Shown in pieces: positions 1 through 10,545 of a stretch of 64,000 nucleotides of DNA. The translations under genes were made by a program, and so were the position numbers. The notes beneath the pieces were generated by a model. The model saw nothing but the letters and a program-made list of their open reading frames with translations. It was not told where the DNA came from and did no database searches. This DNA comes from Cavia porcellus. Taxonomy: Eukaryota > Chordata > Mammalia > Rodentia > Caviidae. The DNA lies in contig NW_026947506.1 of assembly GCF_034190915.1 (NCBI RefSeq), positions 35,319,748 to 35,383,747 on the forward strand, in the 5' to 3' direction. How positions within the stretch are numbered: the stretch's first letter is position 1; every line of letters starts with the position of its first letter.

Positions 1-341
1 CAGATCCCTTGCACTTAGCCTGGGCTCAGACCCTTCCCTAGTCCTCCACGCCAGTGTCACTGGCCCTGGGGGCCTGACCACCGGCCACACCAATCCCACC
101 GTGACCCTCCTGGCTTTAACTCAGATCCACATGGATGCCAGCCAGCACAGGCTCTGTCTCAGGAGACTCCCTAGGAGGGCCAAGCCTCCAGCAGCTCCCA
201 AGAGGGCAGTGTGTCCTCTCTGACCCCATCCCCAGCCTCTGAGGCGGGTAGAGCTTTGAATAGTGTGACTGGGCCACCTCTGAGCATGTGGGGTGTTGTC
301 TAAGTGAGAGTCTGGAGGAGGGACTAGAAAAACAGAGGGAT

Positions 342-545
342 CTAGGTGTGCTGATAGAATCTTAGCATTCTGGGAGGCTGAGGCAGGAGGATCACGAGGT
401 TGAGCCCAGCTCAGGGAACTTTGCAACTTAGTGATAGCTTGTGTCAAAATTTAAAAAAATTTTTTAACAAGTAGTGTGTGTGTGTGTGGGGAGAATGTAG
501 CTCAGTGCAAAGGCCTGGGTTCAGCGCCCTGTACCCTCCCCTTGA
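342..545 (+). repeat. B1+ID dimeric SINE, old copy
   Basis: The left part has the 7SL/B1 core (gggaggctgaggcagg) and ends tgtcaaaatttaaaa. The right part has the ID A-box (atgtagctcagtgc) and B-box-like ggttcagc. Confidence 0.7.
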
Positions 546-547
546 AC

Positions 548-655
548 AAAGAGCCAGGAGTTTAGCTCAGCAGCATAAGCGCTTGCTTGGCAAGCATAAG
601 ATCAGCAGTTCGATCCGGGTACCAAAAAAAAAAAAAAAAGAAAAAAAGAGAGAGG
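548..655 (+). repeat. tRNA-like ID SINE with A-rich tail
   Basis: It contains tttagctcagcagcataagc, a B-box gttcgatcc, then ggtacc and a run of A. It directly follows the dimeric SINE. Confidence 0.8.
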
Positions 656-939
656 GGCTGGCGTTTGGGACAGGAGTCCCACCGGCTGCAAACCGCTCCC
701 CTGCCTCCAGGCTGCTCTCCACTCCCCGCTGTCACCCCTAGGGCGCAGGCCTTGCACATAAACATTTGGTGTCTGCGGTGGACACTGCTGACCGCTGGGC
801 AGGGAGTGAGTCAGCACTAGGCAGGGGTCGACCCTCACCCAGCCTGCTCTGCCCCCTCCTGGCCGCCAGGCCCGAGTCTTAGATCCTGGCGCTCCCACAC
901 CCAGTCCCAGTTCTTTCTGCGGTGGAGGGAACCTGAAGT

Positions 940-1160
940 CCCCAGGGTCCTCGCAGCCGCCCGGGGGCTGGGGACACTGGGCCTGGGGCTGGCTCAGGCT
1001 GCCCGGTGCGGGGCAGGGGCTGCGTCCTGTCCGCGGTCCATTGTCCCGGGCCACCGCGCCGCCCACCCCGCCCCCACGGCAGAGCAGAGCGCGGCGCGGG
1101 CGGGAGCGACGCCTGTTAACAAGCCTCTTCCCAGCCCGCGGCTCCCAGCCCTTCCCAGGC
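940..1160. promoter_or_regulatory. Isolated CpG-rich patch (orphan CpG island candidate)
   Basis: About 220 bp with many CpGs (for example ccgcggtcc, ccgcgccgcc, gcgcggcgcggg), far from any recognised exon. It is followed by an AT-rich homeodomain-like motif (caattag) near 1170. It may be a distal enhancer, an unannotated first exon, or a leftover of high local GC. Confidence 0.4.
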
Positions 1161-1439
1161 GGAAAATTCAATTAGTCTCGAGCAACTGCTTTGCTGAAGA
1201 GCCAGAGAAAGGGGTCCCACAGAAAGGGACCCGCCTGGCGGCTGTGTGTGCTGGGGGAGGGGATGCGGCAGAAGGCGGGGCGCATCTGCTTCTCTGCCCC
1301 CATCAGCACTGTGGGGCCCTGAACGTGGGTCTTCTGGTGTGATTCTGCGTCTGGCCACCATGCACTGACCCGGCCCTCAGAGCCCTCCAGGTGCAGGGTT
1401 AGAATGGCTGCAGGGTTAAGGACACCTCCCCAGACAGGT

Positions 1440-1715
1440 TCCCTCCCCTCAGTCTACACTGACCTTTCCTCAGCACTCTACCCTTTGGCCACAGGGCCTT
1501 TGCACTCACTGTGCTGCTGTGCCTGACAAGCTTCCCCTTCCAGAACCTCGGCCCAGCTAAATCAGGCCTTCTTTTCACACTTTCATCACCATGGGGCTTC
1601 ACAGCAAGTAGCAGAAGACTCCTTTTGAGGGGGTACTGTGGAGAGCACCCTGTTCTCTTGCCCAGTCTGGGGCCATTCACATAGCATGGTGCTCAATAAA
1701 TGTTGGCTCAGTTGA
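1440..1715 (+). repeat. L2 LINE fragment
   Basis: The sequence resembles the L2 3' end: cagggcctttgcactcactg, and a terminal gctcaataaatgttggct. Confidence 0.55.
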
Positions 1716-2371
1716 TGAAGTGCCCGGGGGTCCTGCACCCAGGTGTCAGGCCCCCTCAGGAGTTTAGAAAACGACAGAGTCCTGCAGGAGACATGCCCGA
1801 CTGGCTGGTGGAGTCCTGTGCACCCTGCTGTGGCCCAATCTCTAGTATTCATTCTCCAGGATGCTAGACTGGTCTGAGGCTTGGTGCGACTGAACATTGC
1901 AATGTGGCCCCTCCATCTGGATGTCTGAGTTTTCTCTTGGGTCCACTCTCACCTCATCCCTCGCCCGGGGTCCCCTTCACCTAACCACAGGGCCCCTCTC
2001 ATCTCCTGCTTAGGAAGAAGACCCAGGCTGACTGACTGCCCGCTTCGGTCCTCCACCGGACAGGGCTTCTCATACCTGTAGCCCTGCTGCAGCCAGCAGA
2101 GTCTCTCCTCCAGCCCCGTTTCCGCATGTGCCCTGGAGGGGGCCCTTGACTGAGTCTGACACATAATAGGTACCGAGGACTGGGAGCCTCAGGCCGCTAC
2201 AGGCAAAATACTCTTTTGCAGGCCTCCGAAAGGGCCGCCCAGGAGCTGACCCCCCAAGCAGAGGTGAGGGAAAGGATGACATGCACAGGGACCCGCTGGT
2301 GGCCTGGTGCATGCAGGGAGGTGACTGCCTCTGAGCTTGCCTTTGTGATCCCTCAAAGAAAGATCAAACGA

Positions 2372-2445
2372 GCGGGGCAAGGTGCAATCTCAGCATCGTG
2401 GGAGGCTGAGGCAAGAAGATCTCATGCTCAATTTAAGGAAAAGGT
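2372..2445 (+). repeat. B1-like SINE fragment
   Basis: B1 core (aatctcagcatcgtgggagg, ctgaggcaag) without the right half. Confidence 0.55.
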
Positions 2446-4299
2446 AGAGCAGTCCAGGGAGGGCAGTGGTGCAGGGCCTGCTGGGGAGGCGAGGGTTTGG
2501 GAAAGCCCAGATGTGAGGAGGGGCTGTGTGCAGAGGAACCAGGCAGCCCCTCCCCTTCCCAGAGAGACAGAGGCAGATGGCAGCCTGGGGCTGGGGACTC
2601 AGAGTGGCCAGCCATCCCCAGGCCCCGGTGAGCACTCACAGCCCCTCCTAGGAGCCCCGGGACCCAGCCTTCTCAAATTCCTGGCCTCAACCTCAGCCAG
2701 CTGTGTGCAGCTGGGTCCTGGCCCTGAGGAAACCCAACACCAGGTGGGGGGTGGCAGGGGTAGCAGCCTGAGGCCTCTGTTGGTTCCCCGACTGCCTGCC
2801 TGGGGCTGCAGCACCCGAGCCAGGACCTGGCCCTTTGTGACTCGCTGGGACCATCTGCTTGTGGCTGTAGGGATGGAGGCGATAAGTGACAGCACTGGAG
2901 GAGCTAGAGGGTCCAGGTAGACCTGGCTCCCAGTCACCCCGTCGTCCTCCCGAGATACACGCAGCTCCTCACATGCACGTGGTTGCATGTGTGTACACTG
3001 AGGAAGGACAAGGAGGAGGTCACAGCTGGGTTGGGGTACAGGGAAAGTCACTAGGTTCTGCCACCACCCTGACCTCAGTTTCCCCAAGAGGAATCCCTGT
3101 TCCACCCCAGCCCTCACCTCCAGTGCTCCCCATGCTCTAGATGGGGAGACTGAGGTCCTGCTCAGAGCTGTCCCTGCCTGGAGCCAGAGCAGGGAAGGAG
3201 GGAGTTGGGGGAGGAGGAGGCCCGCAGGGAGGGGCTGCCAGATGGCTGTAATCCTGTGTCAACAGGGGCTTAGACACCTGCTTGGATCCTTCCTCCCCAG
3301 CCGCCCCACATTCCGGCACATCTCAGAGCTTCCCCCGCACCAGGGCCTGGGCCCCTCTCTGGGTGGGGACACCGTCTGATGCCACAGACAGGTCTCCAGG
3401 CTAGTCTGGGGCTGTCCCACCCCCTGGGCTGTCTTGCTCTCTGGCAAGTCCCAGAGTGCCTTTTGTGGACACCCCCAGGGCTGGAGACACTTAGGCATCC
3501 AGAGCAGTCAGCCTGGGAGAGATGGGAAGTCAGGGTGGGTGCTGAGGTCTGAGCAAGGGACATTCTGCCCATCTCATGCTGACGTCCTTGGCCATGCTAG
3601 GCGGCAGGTCCCCACGCCCATCTGCAAACCCGCTCACCCTCACCCAGGGCGCCAAGGAGCGCTGTGGAGCACGTACAGGGCTTGGCCCACAGAGCCAGGC
3701 CTCAGGACCACATGTGGCCCCAGAAGCTGCTTGGACCCTGGGGGCTGCAAGCAGGAAAGTGGGCCCTGCACCTGCCGCCGCCCACCCCACAGCCCCTCTG
3801 CACCCTCTCTTCTCACTCCCAGGCCCTTCCAGACTAGAACCGAAGACCCGGGCCTGGATTTCCATGTCAATGGGCAGCCTGGCCTGGTAAGCTGGTTAAC
3901 AAGCCCCCGGCCCGTGGGCAGCGGGAAGCCCGGTGTTAACACACAGGCCCTCTCTCCCCAGCTCTGCGCCATCCAGGTTGCCATGGTGCCTGCCAGGCCT
4001 TGGGCTGCGGCTAATCCTTTCTCTGGCCCTTTCATCTGGACCCTCCCACCCCCAGGCAGGTCACTGGTGACTTGGCCATGCCCACCAAGGCTGGTTTCTC
4101 TGGCGAGGTCAGGGGACACCATAAATCCAGTCCCCATGGCCCTTTGTCCCTGAATCTTACCCAGTGCTCCCCACTGGGGACTTTAAGGCGGGAAACAGCC
4201 CTTTCCAAGTGGTCAGCTCCTCTCCCCGTGGACTGGAAGATCCTCAAGGGCTGTCTTTGTCTTTGCCTCTGCTTGTCCCCTTCCATTCTGTGACCTCAG

Positions 4300-4460
4300 C
4301 CCCTCTTCCTCCTGAACTGATCTCCAGCTACAGCTCCCTGTTTCTGGAATGAGCCAGCAAGTCTCCTGCCACAGGACTTTTGCTCGGGCTGGGTGCTCTT
4401 CCTCTGCAGGAATCTTTTGGCTCCTCTGTCAGTCTTCACAGGAATGTCACCTTCTGCCAG
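4300..4460 (+). repeat. L2-like LINE fragment
   Basis: Degenerate similarity to the L2 3' region (acttttgctcgggctg, tctgcaggaatcttttgg). Confidence 0.35.
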
Positions 4461-5365
4461 AGCCCTGGAACACTGTCCATCCTAACCACCTGGTGGTGAA
4501 GCCAGGGAGGGACTCCAGAGCAGGGGCTCCTGTGCCAGGAGACGCGGCAGGTGGAGGAGGCGGGAGGCCCTTGGCGGGATAGAAAGGGCAGCTCTCAGAA
4601 GGGGGTCACATCCTGAGAACACAGCCTCCAAGCGGCAGCTGAGGTCAAATTCCACCCTGGCCAACCCAACAGTCCCATCTCCCTCCGGGGCACAGACTCA
4701 CCAGGAAGATCCCCTCCTCTGCCACATCATCTGTCCCCTAAGACAGTTGTGCATCCTGGATGCCAGGCAGTGTATGATTGAAAAGGTCCAACAACTACCC
4801 AGGCGTCCAGTCCATGGCTGATTCCTGTTGTCCACCCTAGCTTCTGCTTGCATGCTTCGGGTGATGGGGAGCTCACCCGGGCATCTCCTCCCCATGTGGC
4901 GTGCCCCCAGGAGCATGGTATGACACAGGCTCCAGCTCAAGCAGCTGGGAAGCACAGTTCTGATGGGCTTTTCACCTGCAGGGGCTCCCTGCCTGCAGCA
5001 AGGTGGAGGCTCCCTGGATGGGCTGAGGGTGAACAGTGGCACCCCTGGAAAGTGTAACAAAGGATCGGGAAAGGGCACCTGCGGATGCCTGTCCACAGTC
5101 ACTGTCAGTCTTCCAAGTCAGGACAGGAAGTGGTCCCATTTTGCAGCTGAGATAACTGAGTCTCAGGAGGAAGGGCTGGGGCTGGGGAGCGGCGGAGCCT
5201 GACCTCTAGTTGGAGGCCTTTTCCAGGCCATCTGGCAAGGGGGAGGCAGCCCTGGCCTTAGCTCAGACTCAGGCCTCACACCATGTTTTTAGCTCAAAAT
5301 GCTTCAAGAGATGATTCAGGTGGGCCCCGGGGTGGAGTCCGTGAGTGTAAAGATGGGCCAGAGGG

Positions 5366-5572
5366 GTGGATGTGGCATGGTGGAATACATCTGTAACCCT
5401 AGCACTCTGGGTTGTGAGGCCACAGTAGCCTAAAGTCTAAGTCCAGCCTGGTTGACTTAGTGACTTAGCGAGACCCTGTCTCAGAATTTAAGAACTGAAA
5501 CAGGATGGGGATGTAGCTCAGTGAGAAGGCCCTGCATTCAATCCCTACTGCAGGAAAAAAAATAATTAAAAA
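5366..5572 (+). repeat. B1+ID dimeric SINE
   Basis: B1 part (catctgtaaccctagcac, gcgagaccctgtctcag) joined to an ID part (ggggatgtagctcagtgaga, attcaatccctac) and an A-rich tail. Confidence 0.8.
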
Positions 5573-6727
5573 GAAGGGCCAGGGACACTGGCTGGGTAGG
5601 TTGGGGACAGCAAAGAGCCCAAGCCCAGATCGCACAGGGGCTGGGGGGGGTCCACGGAATGAGGCCAGCTGGGGAGGCTGGTGACTGGGCAGGCAGGGAG
5701 GGGCCCTGCGAGGATCCATTCCTCCTTCAAGAGATGGAGCAGCAAGAGCCCTGGCCTGCAGTGTGGGGAGGGGCAGTTCGAGGCCAGAGAAGGACAGGGA
5801 GTGCTTCTCTTTACAGCGCGTGGGTGCGAACAGGATTCCAGAACCCTCCTGGGAGACCCCAGAGGCTCCAACCACGCAGCCACTATTGGCTGCACTGTCA
5901 GGGCCTGCGGCCGCCTCCACACTGCACTTCCTGTCCCCCTGGCCCCAAGTTCCTAGGCTGACCGGTCGTGATTGCCAGGCTCCTCTGCCAAGCCAAAGAC
6001 ATTGCAGACCAGCGAGGATAAGACACTTGCCCAAGGCCACATAATGAGAACCTGGGACTGCCTACGGAACAATGCATGAACAGAGGTTCCAGGGAGGGCT
6101 ATAATAGGAATGGGAGAGGGGGACCTCAGTGGCTATCCTGCAGGCTGCACTTGGCGGGTCAAACGTCGGCTCTGGAGCCCCAAGTCTTGTCTGAGGCTGG
6201 AAGCAGCCAGCAGCAGCCCTCACTGCGGCCACCCCTCCTGTGTGATGGAGCCAGGCAGAGGCTGGCACAGACCCCAAGGTGCGAGGGAGGACCTGCCAAC
6301 ATATGGGAAGGTCCAGCTTCTGCACAGCTGCAGGACCCAGTCCCTCACCCACTGGCCCGTCCACCTCTGGCTCCCGGGCACTGTCTGAACAGCAAGGCCT
6401 TCATTCCCGGGCTTTGCTTCTCTGAGGCTTAGTTTTCTGACTTGTAGCACCACAGCTGGGGAAGGAACTGTGTAGGGCCGGGCAGGTCACACAGGCTCAG
6501 CACCCCACAGAGTGCTTGGTGCAGGAGGCAGAGCTCACTGGAAGACCCAGTGGCGAGGGAGGGGACAGAGCTAGGTTCCCCAAGAACAAAGTACTATCTG
6601 AGTCCAGAGTCCAGCCGTGAGAACGACCACCAGACTGGCCCTGGGAAGGTCACATGAAGTGGGATGGAGACAGTAGTGACATCCCCAACTGTGAACACCA
6701 CAGACTGTGCCAGGCCTTTGGACTGCC

Positions 6728-6960
6728 CCTGCTTTGTTTTGTTTTTTTCTTTTAGGTCCCGGAATTAAACTCACGACCTCGAGCTTGCCAGGCTCACTGT
6801 GCCATTGAGCTATATTCCCGGTCCATTTTATTTTATTTTTAATTTTATTTGAGACTGAGTCTCACTACGTAGCCTAGGCTGGCCTTGAATTTCCAGTGAC
6901 CCTCCTCCCTCAGCCTCCTGCGTGCTGGGATTACAGGTGTGTGTCACCGCACCTGGTTCG
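6728..6960 (-). repeat. B1+ID dimeric SINE, reverse orientation
   Basis: It reads in reverse: a T-rich tail and the ID part (gccattgagctatattcccg) come first, then the B1 part (gtgctgggattacaggtgtg). Confidence 0.8.
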
Positions 6961-6961
6961 A

Positions 6962-7010
6962 TTGTTCCCATTTTACAGCTGAAGACACTAAGGCTCGGAG
7001 AGGAAGCAGG
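6962..7010 (-). repeat. MIR fragment
   Basis: Core-SINE signature cattttacagctgaagacac followed by taaggctcggagagg. Confidence 0.4.
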
Positions 7011-8007
7011 AATCATCAGAGTCCACCTGGGTGATGGCAGAGTCTGCATGGCAGAGGTGGGGTTTCAGTGGGCAGATCAATGTGCCAGCTGCACATGTTT
7101 GAGCAAACACCCTGCCCTCTTGGCCTCAGTTTACCATGGAGCCCCAAGGTAAGCTCAAGGCAGGTTTAGTGGAGTCTAGGATAAGTGCAGGGGGGAGTCC
7201 GCTGGGACCCCTCTCAGGCCTGTGCTCCCACTCCAGGAGCCCCCTTCCAGACCTGCAAATGGGCTGGTGATCCCAACCCCCAGGAAGGCCTGGGCGGTGG
7301 ACAGGAGACACCTCTTGGGCCAGCACAGTACACAGGCCCCACCTTGCCAGGCCAGAGAGCCTCAGGTGCCTTCCCACCCCTGGTTGAGCAGCTGTGGCTA
7401 CAGGCAGCTGCAGGTCTGGACACCATGGGGTGGGCACAGGGGTCGTGGGAAGCAGCCTCACAAGGTCCCTGTAGACACACCTGGGCGGTCCTGTCTCCCA
7501 GGAGACAGAGGAGATGGCATCTGCTCTGGCCTGCCCTGCCTGCTGCCAGATAGCCACTCTACCTGTCCCAGAGCTGCCTGTGGCCCCCGGGGAGTGACCT
7601 CCTTCTGGCTCCACAGAGGCCAGGATGGGAAGAGGCAGAGGAACCGGCTGTGTGGGACACCTGAGCCCCTGACCAGGCCTCCCTGGGGGCAGCCACCTGG
7701 GGGTGGGAGACCCAGAGCAGGCCAGTTCCCAGTACCTCCTCCCAGCCCTGCAGGAAGTGGTCGGTAGGTGGAGGTCAGCTGGCTCCACCTGTCCTGACCT
7801 GCATCTGTCGAGCTGGGGGCCTGAGATCAGAACGGAAACTCTCAGCCTCAGGTTGTATATCTGTGACCAGGACACTGCCAATCATTCCCTGACCCTGGGA
7901 CCCAGGCAGGTAGGCAGAACTGGGCAGGGTCAATGAAGCCAGCTCTGAATCCTGACTCTACTGGCTGATTCAGCCCAGGCTTCCGTATCTTGTAAAAGGC
8001 ACTTTTG

Positions 8008-8203
8008 GAGCTGGGCACAGTGATGTACACTTGTAATTCTGGCAGCAGGGAGGCTGAAGCAGGAGGATCGCAAGTTCCAGGCCAGTCTGAGCTTGTGGGT
8101 AATTTATAAAGACCCTATGTCAAAATAAAAAATAAAAAAGGTTAGGGATATAGCTCTGTGTACAGGTCCTATGCTCACTCTCCAGTACTACTGAAAAAAG
8201 AAA
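8008..8203 (+). repeat. B1+ID dimeric SINE
   Basis: B1 part (cagtgatgtacacttgtaat, aagcaggaggatcgcaag) followed by an ID part (agggatatagctctgtgtac) and a short A-rich tail. Confidence 0.75.
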
Positions 8204-8877
8204 TGCCTGAGTCCACAATTCATGTGATGATCGTGCTTTGGAAGGTTGGGCTGGGCCTTCTGCTAGCCAAGTGGGTGACCCCAGGGGCTAAGCACTGGGA
8301 ACCTGACATCCCTGGCACTGGTCTGGTAGTCACTCACCCACACTCGTGCCCCAACCTGAGGACCAGGGGGCAAACAGCCTGCTACGGCAAGAGCCCAGGG
8401 CTTGCGGAGCAGTTGACTCCTGTTTGGTGTGTGGCCCTCTGTTTCATGCTGGACAGGTCCCTAAGGCTCCTGAACCAGCTGGAGGTGCAGGGCCAAGTGC
8501 CTGCCTGCCCAGCCATCCTGCAGGGGTGAGGCTTCGGCCACATTCCTGATGGGGAACCCTGACACTGCCTGATCCACAGCCTCTAAATTGTGCCCTGCTC
8601 ACCTCAGACATAGGTGCCAAGGAGTGCTCCACCCAGTGCAGAGAAACTGGCTTAGCAGTGAGGAAGGTGTGGCCTCCAGATCCTTGATATTTGGGAGCAA
8701 AGTAGATTGAATGGTAGCCCCCCAAAGATAAGTCAAATCCTCACCCTTGAGGGGACCTTGCTTGGAGAAAGTCTTCATACAACCTCAAGTAGTTAAGGAA
8801 CCTAGGATGAGGTCATCCTGGATTTACAATGGACCCTAAATGCAATGACTGATGTTCCTGTAAGAGGAGAGGACAGA

Positions 8878-9493
8878 ACTCTAGAAGGCTGAGGCAGGAC
8901 TATCTCAAATTCAAACCCAGCCTAAGGCACTGTTATGTCTTGTATCTAGACGTCCCCCTTCAAAGCCTCATGCAGTCATAGGTGGGGCTTCTCAGAGGTG
9001 GCTGGATCTGGGTGTGTGATGCTGGGCTCCAGGGTGCGTGATGACTGAATTAGTCCACTGGCTGGCTTGGCTTGGCGTAGTAGTTCGGGGTGTAGATATG
9101 GGAAGGCCCGACCTGGGCGTGCCTGCCCTCAGGACACGTAGTTTAGGTAGAAGGGAGCAGCTGTCCTCACCTGCCGCTTGCCTCCTCCACACCTCCCTGC
9201 CTTGCTGCCTCCCGGCTTCTGCCTGCATGGACTGGGCCTCCTCTGTGATGCCCTCTGCCGTGCTGTCCTGCCTTGGAGCCAGCAACTATGACCTGAAACC
9301 TCTACAGTCTGTGAGCTAAAATAAACGTTTCCGTTTTAAACTTTGGGTGTTGGGTATTTTGTCTCAGCAACGAGAAAAGTAACTAAGACAGTCACTCAGT
9401 GATGTTGTGAGACCCAGTCTCAAAAAAGTTAAACAGGACTGGGGATGTAGCTCAGTGTGAAGGCCCTGTGTTCAGTCTCCAGTACCCCACCAC
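8878..9493 (+). repeat. B1+ID SINE inserted in the LTR, itself split by a second LTR
   Basis: The pieces 8878-8930 and 9391-9493 form one dimeric SINE (gaaggctgaggcaggac; then ggggatgtagctcagtgtga). Exact 12-bp target-site duplications lie at 8866-8877 and 9494-9505. Confidence 0.75.
8931..9390 (+). mobile_element. Solo-LTR-like insertion of 460 bp
   Basis: It begins TGTTATGTCT and ends AACTAAGACA (TG...CA), with aaaataaacg poly(A)-type sequence near its 3' end as in MaLR-type LTRs. Flanks ggcac and gtcac could be a 5-bp target duplication with one mismatch. It has no coding capacity. Confidence 0.6.
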
Positions 9494-10185
9494 GGAGAGG
9501 ACAGACACTCAAAGTAGGTCCTGTGCCCACCAAGGCTGGGATGGAGTGAGACAGCCCCAGGCAAGGAGCACCAAAGATTGCAGGTGACTGAAGCCAGACA
9601 AGGACTGGGACCAGACTTCCCCTCAGAACCTTGGCCACCCAAACTGCAGGAGAATAAGGACTTATTGTTGTTGAATCCACCCAGTTTCTGCTAATTTGTT
9701 TCAGCAACCCTAGGAAACAAAGTCAGGGTTTGCGAGGCTCTGAAAAGGTTCATCTCCCCATACCAAATCCTGGGACGGGTGGGGAGGGGCCAGGCTAGGT
9801 ACCCCATGGGCAAACTCCCCACTTTCTATGGAGCCAGGGCTACACCTCAGCCTCTGAGCTCTAGCTGGACTTTCAGTTCATTGCTCCAGGAGGGTCAGAG
9901 GGGTGGCTCATAATGGACCAGATTTCTAGGGTCAGGGGGCTAGTGGGGACCCCTGTTCCCCAGGGACAGAACACACATGGATCCAACTGGAATCCCTTCC
10001 ACAGCGCCCCCCACTTCCTGTACACTGAAGGAGACCCTGATTCAAGCCTTGCCCTTGTCCACTGAGATCTAGAAGACCCAGTTCCCCACACAGTCTGACC
10101 TGTGCTAGACCTGCACCTGTGGTTCTTGCATAGGAATGGTGTCCCACAAGCTTTGTGACACCTTCTGGGTCTCCACCCAACCTTC

Positions 10186-10425
10186 TACCTTTCTTTTTTT
10201 CCAGTACTGAGTATTGCATCTAGGGCCTTCATGCTGAGCTGAATCCTCAGCTGTTTCATGTTAAATTTTATTTTATTTTATTTTAGGGACAGAGTCTTGC
10301 TATGCAGTGTTGGCTGGCCTTGAACTCGTTTACGTAGCCCAGGCTGGCTTCGAACTCATGGTGATCCTTCTGGCTCAGCCTCCCAAGTGCAGGGATCACA
10401 GGTGTGCACCACTACGCCCACTGAT
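10186..10425 (-). repeat. B1+ID dimeric SINE, reverse orientation
   Basis: T-rich tail and ID part (gctgagctgaatcctcagc) followed by the reverse B1 part (ctggccttgaactcg, aggtgtgcaccac). Confidence 0.75.
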
Positions 10426-10426
10426 T

Positions 10427-10545
10427 TAATTCATTCTTTGAGATAAGGTTTTTAAAAATTGTGGAGGCTAGGTTTGAATTTGGGGTCCTCCTGCCTCAGC
10501 CTCCCAGACTGCTGAGATTACAAGCATGCCCCACCAGGCCTGGCT
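10427..10545 (-). repeat. B1-like SINE, reverse orientation
   Basis: Reverse B1 sequence cctcctgcctcagcctccca and gagattacaagcatgcc directly follows the previous SINE. Confidence 0.65.

Larger units (their letters stand above)
8703..9722 (+). mobile_element. MLT1-like (MaLR) LTR split by a nested SINE
   Basis: The two halves, about 8703-8877 and 9494-9722, together resemble an ancient MaLR LTR: gattgaatggtagcccccca at the left and gttgaatccacccagtttct with a terminal taggaaacaaag at the right. The interruption is bounded by the 12-bp direct repeat ggagaggacaga. Confidence 0.6.

Noticed and set aside
2216..2920. Open frame of 234 codons upstream of LFNG
   Set aside because: It runs through a B1 fragment, has no family signature or conserved domain, and GC-rich DNA here is open in several frames on both strands.
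1110..3945. GTTAAC palindromes (near 1115, 3893 and 3936) as HNF1 sites
   Set aside because: The six-base core alone is too short, and the full HNF1 consensus is not matched.
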